Part shown: positions 28,283 through 35,624 of the stretch, piece by piece | Layout: every line of letters begins with the position of its first letter | Numbering within the stretch: the first letter of the stretch is position 1 | From: Emticicia sp. C21 | GTDB taxonomy: Bacteria > Bacteroidota > Bacteroidia > Cytophagales > Spirosomataceae | DNA length: 64,000 nt | Direction: 5' to 3' | Assembly (NCBI RefSeq): GCF_003418935.1 | Contig: NZ_QVMT01000004.1 | Location: forward strand, 434,282-498,281 | Notes under the pieces: generated by a model | What the model was told of the DNA's origin: nothing | Databases searched by the model: none | Seen by the model: the letters and a program-made list of their open reading frames with translations, nothing else | Program-made: the position numbers and the translations under genes

Positions 28283-28415
28283 TAAAAAATACCATTCCGC
28301 AATTCACACAAGGTGAGAGGACAGGAATGGTATTTTAGCAAGATTATATACGTATCTGAAACGTATATTCATCAGTTATTGTTAATTTTTTTCCGTCTGG
28401 ATAAAGGCTTATTGC
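28283..28415 (-). ncRNA. Candidate small RNA upstream of the ACIII operon
   Basis: The divergent gap 28131-28614 holds a complete orphan transcription unit on the minus strand. It has a consensus promoter (28421-28451), an 8-bp perfect hairpin ATATACGT/ACGTATAT (28346-28353 with 28361-28368, seven-base loop), then a 13-bp terminator stem with U-tract (28286-28336), giving about 130 nt. No open reading frame of note lies inside. actA has its own promoter downstream of the terminator, so this is not simply the actA leader, although an attenuated leader is possible. I do not recognise an Rfam family. Confidence 0.45.
28286..28336 (-). terminator. Intrinsic terminator of the candidate small RNA
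   Basis: 13-bp perfect stem AAAATACCATTCC (28286-28298) / GGAATGGTATTTT (28324-28336). On the minus strand it runs into a T6 tract. The loop is 25 bases and can itself pair TCAC with GTGA. No annotated gene ends here, so the terminator is an orphan. Confidence 0.75.
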
Positions 28416-28420
28416 GGCTG

Positions 28421-28451
28421 CAAATATACAGCCAAGCCCCCGCTATTACAA
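28421..28451 (-). promoter_or_regulatory. Promoter of the candidate small RNA
   Basis: Minus strand: TTG (28451-28449), 20 bases, TATATTTG (28428-28421), a full match to the Bacteroidota consensus. Predicted start near 28415. Confidence 0.55.
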
Positions 28452-28554
28452 CAGTTTCAAAATAATTTTCTGTGATTTTAATCTTTTTATACTCCTATTA
28501 TCTGGCTTTCTCTGCATTAAAATTCTATTCAACTTATTCAATATAAATATTTTG

Positions 28555-28562
28555 TACTTTTG
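28555..28562 (+). promoter_or_regulatory. -7 box upstream of the GNAT gene
   Basis: TACTTTTG matches TAnnTTTG, 52 bases before the GNAT ATG at 28615. No TTG is seen 19-21 bases upstream. Confidence 0.45.
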
Positions 28563-28614
28563 CTATATACTATACGTTAACAGAATTTTAAAGTATTCTT
28601 GAGGAAAAACTCAT

Positions 28615-29013
28615 ATGGCGCTTATCTACAAAACCGATATAATACCCACAGCCGAGCAAATTATTGAGCTGTATGAAAATGCCGGATTGCCCAGACCAAC
28701 CTACGACTCGGAAAGAATTGGCAAAATGTATGCCAATGCCAATTTAGTCATCACGGCATGGGACGATACTATTCTGGTGGGTGTTTCAAGGAGCATTACT
28801 GATTGGGTATGGTGTTGTTACCTGGCCGACCTGGCTGTAAGAAGTGATTATAAGACCTCAGGTATTGGTAAAAAGTTAGTTCAACTAACCAAAGAGAAAG
28901 TCGGTGAGCAATCGATAGTATTGTTGCTATCTGTGCCTACTGCCATGGAATATTATCCGAAAATAGGTATGGAGAAAGTTGATAATGGCTTTATTATCTT
29001 TAGAGAAGAGTGA
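28615..29013 (+). CDS. GNAT family N-acetyltransferase
   Basis: 132 residues. The acetyl-CoA site is visible in LADLAVRSDYKTSGIGKKLVQL (R/Q-x-x-G-x-G/A pattern), followed by YYPKIGMEKVDNGF, the usual end of small GNATs. Substrate cannot be told; small free-standing GNATs of this type often act on amines or unknown metabolites. Monocistronic, convergent with the UbiA-like gene. Confidence 0.9.
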   Translation: MALIYKTDIIPTAEQIIELYENAGLPRPTYDSERIGKMYANANLVITAWDDTILVGVSRSITDWVWCCYLADLAVRSDYKTSGIGKKLVQLTKEKVGEQSIVLLLSVPTAMEYYPKIGMEKVDNGFIIFREE

Positions 29014-29036
29014 TTATTTAACATTGATTCAGTTTT

Positions 29037-29933
29037 TTATAAAGAGGCAATTATTCCGCAAGCGGCTTTAAAAAACATCAGTCCGTCAATAATAATAAGA
29101 TAAAAGAATATATTTCTTCTCTCCTTTAGGGCATAGCAGGCACTTATCATGGCTATAAATGGAAGAATATTGATAATAAGCCTTGTTTGAGAGAATTGGT
29201 TGTAGGTGCCAAAAATTAGAAAGCTGATCAGTCCGGCAATGGTTAATGGTAGGATAATACTGAATATAGTAAACCTGAGACCTTTTCTGACTACGAAGGT
29301 TTTGACATTATGGTTGGAATCGGCTGCATAGTCTTTAATGTCGAACATAATGCATAGAACTGAGATAAACATAAAGTTTTTCAGCAAGAGCCACCACCCT
29401 ATCGGACTAATTCCCTGTTGGCTCTGGTGAGTAAGGTTGTAAAAAATAATAGGTGCAATAGTAATGAGCCCTGCCCAAGTGAAACCTATCACAAAGGGCT
29501 TCAGCCAGCCTATCTTTCTTAGATTGTATGTTGGCAAAAAACTAAGTCCGTAATAAAACACAGCCGCTAATGGTGTAAGCAACAAAGGTAATAACTGATT
29601 GATATGGATATGCCATAGTTCGTTCCAGTATATATATAGGATATAGAACCCGATAATAAGAGTTATAGTTAAGCAGAACAATTGACTATACTTCACAAAT
29701 TTCCTGTTCTGAATATACCAGTTTGTTCTAGGATTTTTGGATGTGCTTAATGAGGGATCAGTGATATAGGCAAGGGTATAAAACCAGGTTGTCAGGGTAA
29801 ATACCAGCAAGTAATAGTAAGGTTCATTCAGCGGATATTGCTGCTGCAAGTTCGCCTCTATTGAAAGTGCTACTGCGCATGCTCCATAAAAATAGTTTCC
29901 GAAGAAAAACGTCTTTATTACTGATTTGAACAT
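29037..29933 (-). CDS. UbiA-like membrane prenyltransferase with degenerate first motif
   Basis: 298 residues, about eight hydrophobic helices. The second Asp-rich motif of UbiA enzymes is intact (MFDIKDYAADSNHNVKTF). The first one (normally NDxxDxxxD) is degraded: ITDPSLSTSKNPRTNW keeps one Asp and the basic end. It could be a divergent prenyltransferase or an inactive relative. No other isoprenoid gene is nearby. The C-terminal helices end in FKAACGIIASL. The gene is single and ends 23 bases from the convergent GNAT stop. Confidence 0.7.
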   Translation of the reverse strand: MFKSVIKTFFFGNYFYGACAVALSIEANLQQQYPLNEPYYYLLVFTLTTWFYTLAYITDPSLSTSKNPRTNWYIQNRKFVKYSQLFCLTITLIIGFYILYIYWNELWHIHINQLLPLLLTPLAAVFYYGLSFLPTYNLRKIGWLKPFVIGFTWAGLITIAPIIFYNLTHQSQQGISPIGWWLLLKNFMFISVLCIMFDIKDYAADSNHNVKTFVVRKGLRFTIFSIILPLTIAGLISFLIFGTYNQFSQTRLIINILPFIAMISACYALKERRNIFFYLIIIDGLMFFKAACGIIASL

Positions 29934-30015
29934 CTACCCTATCTTAAATAGTCTGAACTTTGCTAACGCAGCTGACACGTTTTTTGTTTCTGTTCTTACT
30001 ATAGTCCGGAATATT

Positions 30016-30996
30016 CTATTGAGAAGTATGGTTTAGCAATATATTTTCTATATCTATGTGACCTTTTTTCTTTGCCCATGCCAATGGTGTGGCCCAGGGG
30101 GCTCCTGCTTTATGCGGGTCGGCTCCTTGTCCTAATAAGTATTCAACCATTGGCAGGTGTCCCCATCTGGCAGCCAATCCCAAAGGCGTTGATTGGTATT
30201 CTTCTTCTATGGGATTCAGGTCTGCGCCATGCTTAATCAGCAGCTCTGCCTTATCAATAAATCCCTTTTGTGCCATATCATGCAGTAAAGTCACATGATG
30301 CCAACTCATCACTCCCGGATTCATACCCTTATCCATCAGAAAAGTTGCCATGTCTGCGTGCTTAAAATAATAGAATTGCGCCCATTTTAATAAAAGAGGT
30401 ACTTTGGCACCACAGCTCAACAGCAACTCAACCATATCCCTGTTATTGTCTTTGGCTGGCATCATCATGATTCCCTCGCCCCAGAAAAAAGTCTCGTCAT
30501 GCACCAGTTCAGGATTTACCTTGAGTAGTTTTTCGGCATCATCAATGAAGCCTTTATCTATGGTTTCTTCAAAATGGATATCCAGAGGCGTTCGTTTATA
30601 GAAAATTTTACCATTATCTCCCTTATGTAAATGGCGGGTGGAGTCATTAATATATTGCTGCAGCATATCTGCAATATCTTCGTATTCTCTGTCCTGTGCT
30701 ACCGTCAATAAATCATCTGAAAAAGGATAGGTTTTATATTCAGTACTGTAGGCGCCTTTTTGTAGCAGGTATTCAACTAAATGATAATGCCCCTCACGCA
30801 CGGCCAGGTGAATGGGCGGCGTATAATTATATTGCGCATAGACAAGTTCGGGAGATTGCTCACATAAAGCCTTTACGGCTTCTAAGTCACCCTCGTAGCT
30901 GGCATGAAGTATTCCCCATACCTCTGTAGTTGTACTAGCGACATCGTTGGCAATATGCACAGGCCGCTCCGCCTTCATTTCATTAGGCTGAATCAT
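30016..30996 (-). CDS. Ankyrin repeat protein
   Basis: 326 residues with several ankyrin repeats: TPPIHLAVREGHYHLVEYLLQ, AKDNNRDMVELLLSCGAKV, TLLHDMAQKGFIDKAELLIKHGAD and TPLGLAARWGHLPMVEYLLGQGAD followed by a final half repeat. No signal peptide or membrane helix, so probably a cytoplasmic protein-binding scaffold. Partner unknown; neighbours give no clue. The first 20 residues before the repeats are unassigned. Confidence 0.88.
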   Translation of the reverse strand: MIQPNEMKAERPVHIANDVASTTTEVWGILHASYEGDLEAVKALCEQSPELVYAQYNYTPPIHLAVREGHYHLVEYLLQKGAYSTEYKTYPFSDDLLTVAQDREYEDIADMLQQYINDSTRHLHKGDNGKIFYKRTPLDIHFEETIDKGFIDDAEKLLKVNPELVHDETFFWGEGIMMMPAKDNNRDMVELLLSCGAKVPLLLKWAQFYYFKHADMATFLMDKGMNPGVMSWHHVTLLHDMAQKGFIDKAELLIKHGADLNPIEEEYQSTPLGLAARWGHLPMVEYLLGQGADPHKAGAPWATPLAWAKKKGHIDIENILLNHTSQ

Positions 30997-31061
30997 ACTT
31001 TTATATTTAGGTGTGAATATAATTTATGCTATTTCTTTTACAGCCTATTCAAAACTTCAAT

Positions 31062-31676
31062 TTAAACAGGTGTTCTTTCGGCTAATTTTTGTAAATCCAG
31101 CCAGCCATAACCTCCATGAAATTTTCCGTTGGCTGAGTATAATCTCCTTCCACCCATAGCTTCATGAAATCCACAGGATGGGTTTTGTGGAATACCAAAT
31201 AGTACCATTGTATGAATACCCTGACTAAGGAAACGTCTGGCTACGTGTCCCACCAGTTTAGCTCCCAGCCCCAATCGCTGATAGTTTCTCAGGAGGTAAA
31301 TTTTGTTTAGTTCCCCTGCGTAGTCAGGCAGGTCTCCTGAGGCATAAGGCTTGGCTTTAGCATAGCCTACTAGCTGGTGTGTATGTGTGTTTTCAATAAC
31401 AAAACAAAACCAACCCTCATTTGTTCGTTCAAAGGCCTCTTTCCAGAAGCGATGAATATAATCGCGGGAGAGTTTATGTTTTGAATTACCGTAGGTTTCG
31501 TACCAGACCTGAATATGCAGCGTCACTAAGTCTTCTATATCTTTAGTAACTGCTTCGCGGATAATGAAAGAGGAGAGGGTTTCTCCGTTTTTATGGAGTA
31601 AACGCTTGTTGGTGCTACTTGACGGCCGTTTAAGCCCAAGCAGAAATCGGGTGATTGAGTTCGTAAGGTTTTTCAT
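31062..31676 (-). CDS. GNAT family N-acetyltransferase
   Basis: 204 residues. After a basic 35-residue N-terminal stretch comes a GNAT domain: IREAVTKDIEDLVTLHIQVW, then LNKIYLLRNYQRLGLGAKLVGHVARRFL (acetyl-CoA loop) and MVLFGIPQNPSCGFHEAMGG. Substrate unknown. The basic N-terminus is longer than normal and could be a mis-chosen start; the next candidate Met lies only far inside the domain, so I keep this one. About 90 bases downstream of the ATC-hydrolase-like gene, same strand. Confidence 0.85.
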   Translation of the reverse strand: MKNLTNSITRFLLGLKRPSSSTNKRLLHKNGETLSSFIIREAVTKDIEDLVTLHIQVWYETYGNSKHKLSRDYIHRFWKEAFERTNEGWFCFVIENTHTHQLVGYAKAKPYASGDLPDYAGELNKIYLLRNYQRLGLGAKLVGHVARRFLSQGIHTMVLFGIPQNPSCGFHEAMGGRRLYSANGKFHGGYGWLDLQKLAERTPV

Positions 31677-31768
31677 AATTTGTATTTTGTATATCGTAAA
31701 AATACAAATTTTTTAAAGCAAAAGAAGTTGTCAGGCTATTTAAATAATTATTAATCAATAACTTATAT

Positions 31769-32593
31769 CTATTTTGAGGTGTTAGTTTGTAATTGATACC
31801 TGAAATCACATTTGTTTGCTCCATTAGCAATAGTATCTGTGCGCATCATTGATAATCCTGCCAGATTGGTGGTGTATTTATCTACCTCGCATAAAATGGA
31901 GACATATTTCTGATAATTGTGTTTTTTGAAGAGCTTGCAGATACCACATTCTATAATATCTACTCCATAACCTAGACCATGGGTTTCGTTTGTATCGGTA
32001 ATGATATTGGCTACAAATCCCTCGGGATTTCCTCTATGCCCAACCTTTTTTGCAAAGGCCTTAATCAGGTATCTGCCAAAACTTGTTTTTATGAGTTTAA
32101 CAGGTAGTTTTTTCAAAAATGCCTGCCATTTATTTTTGGGGCGCAGATATTCGGTAATAGTAAAAAGGGCTACTGCCCTTATTTGCTCAAAACTTTCCCC
32201 TGCTTTCTCTAACACCATAATTAATGCTAAAAAGTAAGCGGTTAAGTCAAGTCGTTTGTCCATAGGGTTTGATGAAGTTTTAGCAAACCTAATATCTACC
32301 TTTAGCTCGTCGTATTTAGCATCAATATCCTCTAATAGTTCTTTGGCATATTTCGGATAATATCTTTCAAGTGCTTTTCTGAAATAGATTTTGTAAGCGG
32401 GTGCTTTCTTTAAGTATCGAAACAGCCCTGCTGAAACTGCTATTACAGGTAATATAAACAGGTATTCGTTTTTCCATAAACCTTGTTTAGCCAGATAGGT
32501 GCCCACACTTAAAATAAGCAACCATTTGATAAATACATAACCGATTGCGAAGAGCACGCCTTTTTTTGATATAGTTTTTATTGCATTTGTCAT
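31769..32593 (-). CDS. ATC hydrolase-like protein (L-2-amino-thiazoline-4-carboxylate hydrolase family)
   Basis: 274 residues. Two N-terminal hydrophobic segments (GVLFAIGYVFIKWLLILSVG and EYLFILPVIAVSAGLF) are followed by a soluble domain whose end, GYGVDIIECGICKLFKK... LCEVDKYTTNLAGLSMMRTDTIANGANKCDFRY read as motifs GVDIIECG, CEVDKYTT and RTDTIANGANKCDFRY, matches the ATC hydrolase family. In pseudomonads the founding enzyme opens a thiazoline ring on the way to cysteine. Here the substrate is unknown and no cysteine-pathway gene is near. Assignment rests on the conserved Cys, Asp and TIA-G-CDFR pattern. Confidence 0.72.
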   Translation of the reverse strand: MTNAIKTISKKGVLFAIGYVFIKWLLILSVGTYLAKQGLWKNEYLFILPVIAVSAGLFRYLKKAPAYKIYFRKALERYYPKYAKELLEDIDAKYDELKVDIRFAKTSSNPMDKRLDLTAYFLALIMVLEKAGESFEQIRAVALFTITEYLRPKNKWQAFLKKLPVKLIKTSFGRYLIKAFAKKVGHRGNPEGFVANIITDTNETHGLGYGVDIIECGICKLFKKHNYQKYVSILCEVDKYTTNLAGLSMMRTDTIANGANKCDFRYQLQTNTSK

Positions 32594-32680
32594 TGACTTA
32601 ATATTTTCTACAAATATAAAAATAAAATTTAGGTTAAACTAAATTTTATTTTAGACAAATAACTTCCCTATTAGTTTAAT

Positions 32681-32743
32681 AAAAAAGGGAACATACCGTT
32701 TGGCACATTCCCTTTTATTCACTAGAGGCGATTTGACCAATCG
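32681..32743. repeat. 63-base two-hairpin repeat, copy 1 (3' of the macro-domain gene)
   Basis: Matches 33460-33522 at 55 of 63 positions. It contains a GGGAA...TTCCC hairpin with A and T tracts on both sides (terminator-like on the minus strand) and a second small hairpin CGATT...AATCG. It begins 23 bases beyond the stop of the leftward macro-domain gene, so it probably ends that transcript. Confidence 0.8.
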
Positions 32744-32765
32744 TCCTGCAGCGAACCGCATTCAA

Positions 32766-33365
32766 TCAATGTATATAAATCATACTTTGTGGATTAATAT
32801 TCCACTGGTATTTTTGAGCCTCACTAAAGTTTTTAAAATCCATTCTTTCACCAAGTATAATTTCTTTATATGCCTGAAACATCTGTCTTGCAGCAATCAT
32901 GGGTGCCATTCGGCCCACTCCTGTGCAAAGGCCAGGAACAGCTACTGAATTAATTCCGGGCTCATTCTTAGCTTGAATTAAGACCGCTTTCATAGCCAAA
33001 TAAGCATTAACTGAGGTATCAATGTTAAAATTCATCGGAACACGCATAGTGGGTGCCGAAATCAGAAATGGAATAACACTATCGCCTGTTTCTATCACCA
33101 TTGCCTGACCTACTAAAAGTTCACCCTCGGGCAAGTCTTTTATTCTTTGCTGTAACTTTTTCTCCAGATTCCAGCCGAATCTTTCACTGAGTGCGTAATC
33201 AAGGCCACCGTCCATAAAACCAAATGAATTGGCCGGACTAACAATGGCATCGCATGTCAATTGTGTGATGTCAGTTTCAATAATACTAACATTGCGGTCT
33301 TCTCCAAAAAATTCTTTCCAGGCTACAACCAGCCTGTAGTCAACAGCAGCTAAAATAATTTTCAT
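32766..33365 (-). CDS. Macro-domain (ADP-ribose-binding) protein
   Basis: 199 residues forming a single macro domain. Motifs are IIETDITQLTCDAIVSPANS (binding of the adenosine part), FGFMDGGLDYAL and VAVPGLCTGVGRMAPMIAARQM (phosphate loop). Macro domains bind or hydrolyse ADP-ribose, ADP-ribose-1''-phosphate or related nucleotides. The gene stands alone between two copies of a 63-base hairpin repeat. A kinase/Thg1 RNA-repair-like pair lies about 1 kb upstream on the same strand but on a different transcript. Confidence 0.9.
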   Translation of the reverse strand: MKIILAAVDYRLVVAWKEFFGEDRNVSIIETDITQLTCDAIVSPANSFGFMDGGLDYALSERFGWNLEKKLQQRIKDLPEGELLVGQAMVIETGDSVIPFLISAPTMRVPMNFNIDTSVNAYLAMKAVLIQAKNEPGINSVAVPGLCTGVGRMAPMIAARQMFQAYKEIILGERMDFKNFSEAQKYQWNINPQSMIYIH

Positions 33366-33459
33366 TAATTTATCAATATTAAAGTGTTAATAACATTGCC
33401 TGCACAGCACAGAGCAATGATTTTATTATGTAAAGATACTACAAAGCACTCAAGCTAAC

Positions 33460-33522
33460 AAAAAAAGGAACATACCGTTTGGCACATTCCCTTGTATTTA
33501 TCAGAGGCGATTTAAAAAATCG
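33460..33522. repeat. 63-base two-hairpin repeat, copy 2 (3' of the DUF4136 gene)
   Basis: Second copy of the repeat at 32681-32743. The second hairpin here is GCGATTT/AAATCGC, a longer perfect stem than in copy 1; the differing bases lie mostly in loops or flanks. It starts eight bases beyond the stop of the leftward DUF4136 gene and has a U-tract after the first hairpin on the minus strand, so it works as its terminator. Confidence 0.8.
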
Positions 33523-33530
33523 CTATACGA

Positions 33531-34094
33531 TTATGAATTTGGGTATCTTTTCATGATTTTGCTGACACCCTTTTCAATCTGCTTGTCGATTTTACGATCA
33601 TTCAAGGCAGCTGAAATACTTCCCTGCCAAACCAGCTTATTGGTTTTAGCATCAATAGCGTCAATCACTAAAGTACCTTTGTTATAAGAGTATGGGGCAG
33701 AATAACCACCGCCGTAATAACCCATATTATAAGGCACTAACATTCTACCGATACGGGCATATCCAATCATCGGATACGACGGGCTATAGAAGCCACGAGT
33801 AGTTTCCTTTTCTGTATCAGTATGGAATCTTAATAATAAATCAGGTTTTTTAGTGTTGATAGTCATCCCTTTTTTCAATAAGATTTCATCAACATTTGCC
33901 TGAATATTTTTTGTAATCAAATCGTTGTTATATTGTGGATTCTTTACCTGAATATCCGGTTGAATCCATGCAAATGAACGATAATCGCTGAAGTCAGCAG
34001 TTGGGTCTTTATGTGTACTTACCTGTGCTCTTGCGCTTGAAATGCCTAGCCCAATCATCCCGATGAGCAAGGCTTTTTTAAATAGTCCTTTCAT
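33531..34094 (-). CDS. DUF4136 family secreted protein
   Basis: 187 residues. Signal peptide (LIGMIGLGISSARAQ), then YRSFAWIQPD, VDEILLKKGMTINTKKPDLLLRFH and, near the end, KGTLVIDAIDAKTNKLVWQG, the marks of DUF4136. A Tyr/Gly-rich stretch (YNMGYYGGGYSAPYSYN) sits in the middle. Function of the family is unknown; members are envelope proteins, often lipoproteins. This one lacks a lipobox Cys and so is probably periplasmic. Single gene ending in repeat copy 2. Confidence 0.88.
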   Translation of the reverse strand: MKGLFKKALLIGMIGLGISSARAQVSTHKDPTADFSDYRSFAWIQPDIQVKNPQYNNDLITKNIQANVDEILLKKGMTINTKKPDLLLRFHTDTEKETTRGFYSPSYPMIGYARIGRMLVPYNMGYYGGGYSAPYSYNKGTLVIDAIDAKTNKLVWQGSISAALNDRKIDKQIEKGVSKIMKRYPNS

Positions 34095-34220
34095 CTTTTT
34101 TCTACTCTTAAAATTTAATCTTTCGTGTAACGTATGAGTTAATTTTAACTACGATATATTAACGATAATCGGGTAAATTCCGTTTGTGTTTTAGCAAAAA
34201 ATGCCTGTTAAAGATTGTTA

Positions 34221-34259
34221 AAAAAGAGGACGAAATTAAGAAGAAAAATTCCTCTTTTT
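34221..34259 (-). terminator. Terminator of the kinase-Thg1 operon
   Basis: 10-bp stem AAAAAGAGGA (34221-34230) / TCCTCTTTTT (34250-34259); the minus strand ends with CCTCTTTTTT. It is about 120 bases after the Thg1 stop. Confidence 0.75.
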
Positions 34260-34267
34260 AGAAGTCA

Positions 34268-34324
34268 TTTATGTCTAAGTTAAACAGGATCCAAACTATC
34301 AGAAATATAGTTATTAGACATAAA
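34268..34324 (-). other. Structured 3' region of the Thg1 operon
   Basis: An 11-bp perfect inverted repeat, TTTATGTCTAA (34268-34278) / TTAGACATAAA (34314-34324), encloses an inner hairpin AACTAT/ATAGTT. It lies between the Thg1 stop and the terminator. It may be a 3' UTR structure or part of a small RNA; no clear TAnnTTTG promoter was found in front of it. Confidence 0.55.
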
Positions 34325-34381
34325 TCAGACTGTGTGGTTTAATGCTGATTCAATTAATTTATTGAGATTTAGCCTGTCAAT

Positions 34382-35158
34382 TTAATTGATAGCATTTGAA
34401 TGAGTATCTATCAGATCAATAATAAACTGATTATAATTATCTCGCATAGGTAATTCAAAATCTACTACCAACTCTCTTCTTCTGGTCAATAATTTCTGAT
34501 TTGTTTTCGGATTGAAACCCTCTCTTTCTACCTCTTTCCAATATACCCCGATGCCTCGTTTCTGCCAGTTAGGGAGATGATTAAAATTTATACCGTATTG
34601 AAATAAAAGTTCATTTTTCTCAGCGATGCTTAATTTTTCAATCTTTGCCGTAGCCTCTCTTTTTGAAAAATTATCCTGCCTCAATCGCCAATAGCAGTGG
34701 GCATTCAGGGCATTTCTATGTGCATCTTCATTACGCCATCTGAAATAATCAACAACCAGATTTTTATTGGGCAATTCTGAAATACGGCAATCAAATGCGC
34801 CTATTGCACCTAATAGCACAGAAAATTTTGCGCTTGCCTCACCAGCCAGAATTGAATTGTATTTTCTTGTTTTTCGTGAAAATGCTGCTTCGTTCAGGTG
34901 GAAGAGTAATGAGATTTCATCGCTTTCGGTAAAACCGTAAATCACATTAAAACCACAGGTCATCAGGTGTTTTAGTGTTTCAACCATATAGTCTCTGAAA
35001 ACCTCATCGAAAGGTGCTTTAAACTTGTGCCCTTCTTTAGTCAGCTTGGTGAAATTTCGTCCGTCTATTCTGGCTACCATATACATTTCAGGTAAGACAT
35101 AACGGTCTTGCGCAGTTTCATAAACCCTCATTTTGAGGTCTAAATCATCAAATTTCAT
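34382..35158 (-). CDS. Thg1-like protein (tRNA-His guanylyltransferase family, 3'-5' polymerase)
   Basis: 258 residues covering the whole Thg1 catalytic domain. Metal-binding residues appear in VARIDGRNFTKLTK (Asp-Gly) and YGFTESDEISLLF (Asp); RKYNSILAGEASAKFS and CYWRLRQDNFSKREA agree with the family. Bacteria encode G-1 of tRNA-His in the gene, so bacterial Thg1-like proteins are thought to add nucleotides 3'-to-5' to repair truncated RNA 5' ends. The ATG overlaps the preceding kinase gene by 11 bases. The two enzymes could act in sequence: phosphorylate a 5' end, then extend it. The RNA target is unknown. Confidence 0.92.
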   Translation of the reverse strand: MKFDDLDLKMRVYETAQDRYVLPEMYMVARIDGRNFTKLTKEGHKFKAPFDEVFRDYMVETLKHLMTCGFNVIYGFTESDEISLLFHLNEAAFSRKTRKYNSILAGEASAKFSVLLGAIGAFDCRISELPNKNLVVDYFRWRNEDAHRNALNAHCYWRLRQDNFSKREATAKIEKLSIAEKNELLFQYGINFNHLPNWQKRGIGVYWKEVEREGFNPKTNQKLLTRRRELVVDFELPMRDNYNQFIIDLIDTHSNAIN

Positions 35159-35594
35159 TGGGGTATGTTTTTATCAAAAAGTCATCATCTTTTAATTCAA
35201 CAATATATAGTTCATCAAAACCCTCTTCCAAAGCCGGAAGTTCAAACTTTTTATAGGTTGCTTTAACACCTATTTCCAGTATATTCTCTTTCCCAACTCT
35301 AAGGGCATTTCTGCGCAGGGCATCATTAATATCCGACTTAAAATAGTATCCTATTATTTTATACTTGCGCTGTTTAGCCGCAGAAATATACTTTTCCCTT
35401 TCTACTTTAGTCGGATTTGTATTGTCTACTACAAAAGCCTGTTGGGTGCTTAAGCATGCCTGCAGAAATACATCTTCCCGATGTCGGGATTTCAATAAAT
35501 CAAGCGATAAATGTAAGTGGGTTCTGAAAAAATGCTTTTTGTAGAAAGTAGATTTCCCGGTAGCTTGTATGCCACAAAAAATGATTGCCTGCAT
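35148..35594 (-). CDS. P-loop kinase, polynucleotide-kinase-like
   Basis: 148 residues. The start IIFCGIQATGKSTFYKKHF is a Walker A loop at the very N-terminus as in the T4 Pnkp kinase domain; LHLSLDLLKSRHRED supplies the catalytic Asp region, then FVVDNTNPTKVEREKYI (Walker B-like VVDNTN) and a basic lid (DALRRNALRVGKE). This architecture (AAA_33/zeta-toxin-like family) fits RNA or polynucleotide 5'-kinases. It overlaps the Thg1-like gene by 11 bases, so the two are made together. It starts 30 bases past the Ig-like surface gene, with no room for a promoter, and may be cotranscribed with it. Confidence 0.85.
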   Translation of the reverse strand: MQAIIFCGIQATGKSTFYKKHFFRTHLHLSLDLLKSRHREDVFLQACLSTQQAFVVDNTNPTKVEREKYISAAKQRKYKIIGYYFKSDINDALRRNALRVGKENILEIGVKATYKKFELPALEEGFDELYIVELKDDDFLIKTYPNEI

Positions 35595-35624
35595 GGTCAG
35601 AAATAAAAATTTATTAGACTACTA

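Noticed and set aside
28131-28336. Hairpin region read as an actA leader or riboswitch
   Set aside because: A consensus actA promoter lies between the hairpin and actA, and no riboswitch sequence motif is recognisable; I list it as a separate RNA candidate instead.
31630-31830. Minus-strand 66-codon frame between the GNAT and ATC-hydrolase-like genes
   Set aside because: It overlaps both neighbouring genes in another frame and has low-complexity, Asn/Tyr-rich sequence.
32681-33522. Repeats flanking the macro-domain gene as ends of an insertion sequence or integron cassette
   Set aside because: No transposase or integrase, repeats are direct, and each copy is better explained as a terminator of the adjacent gene.
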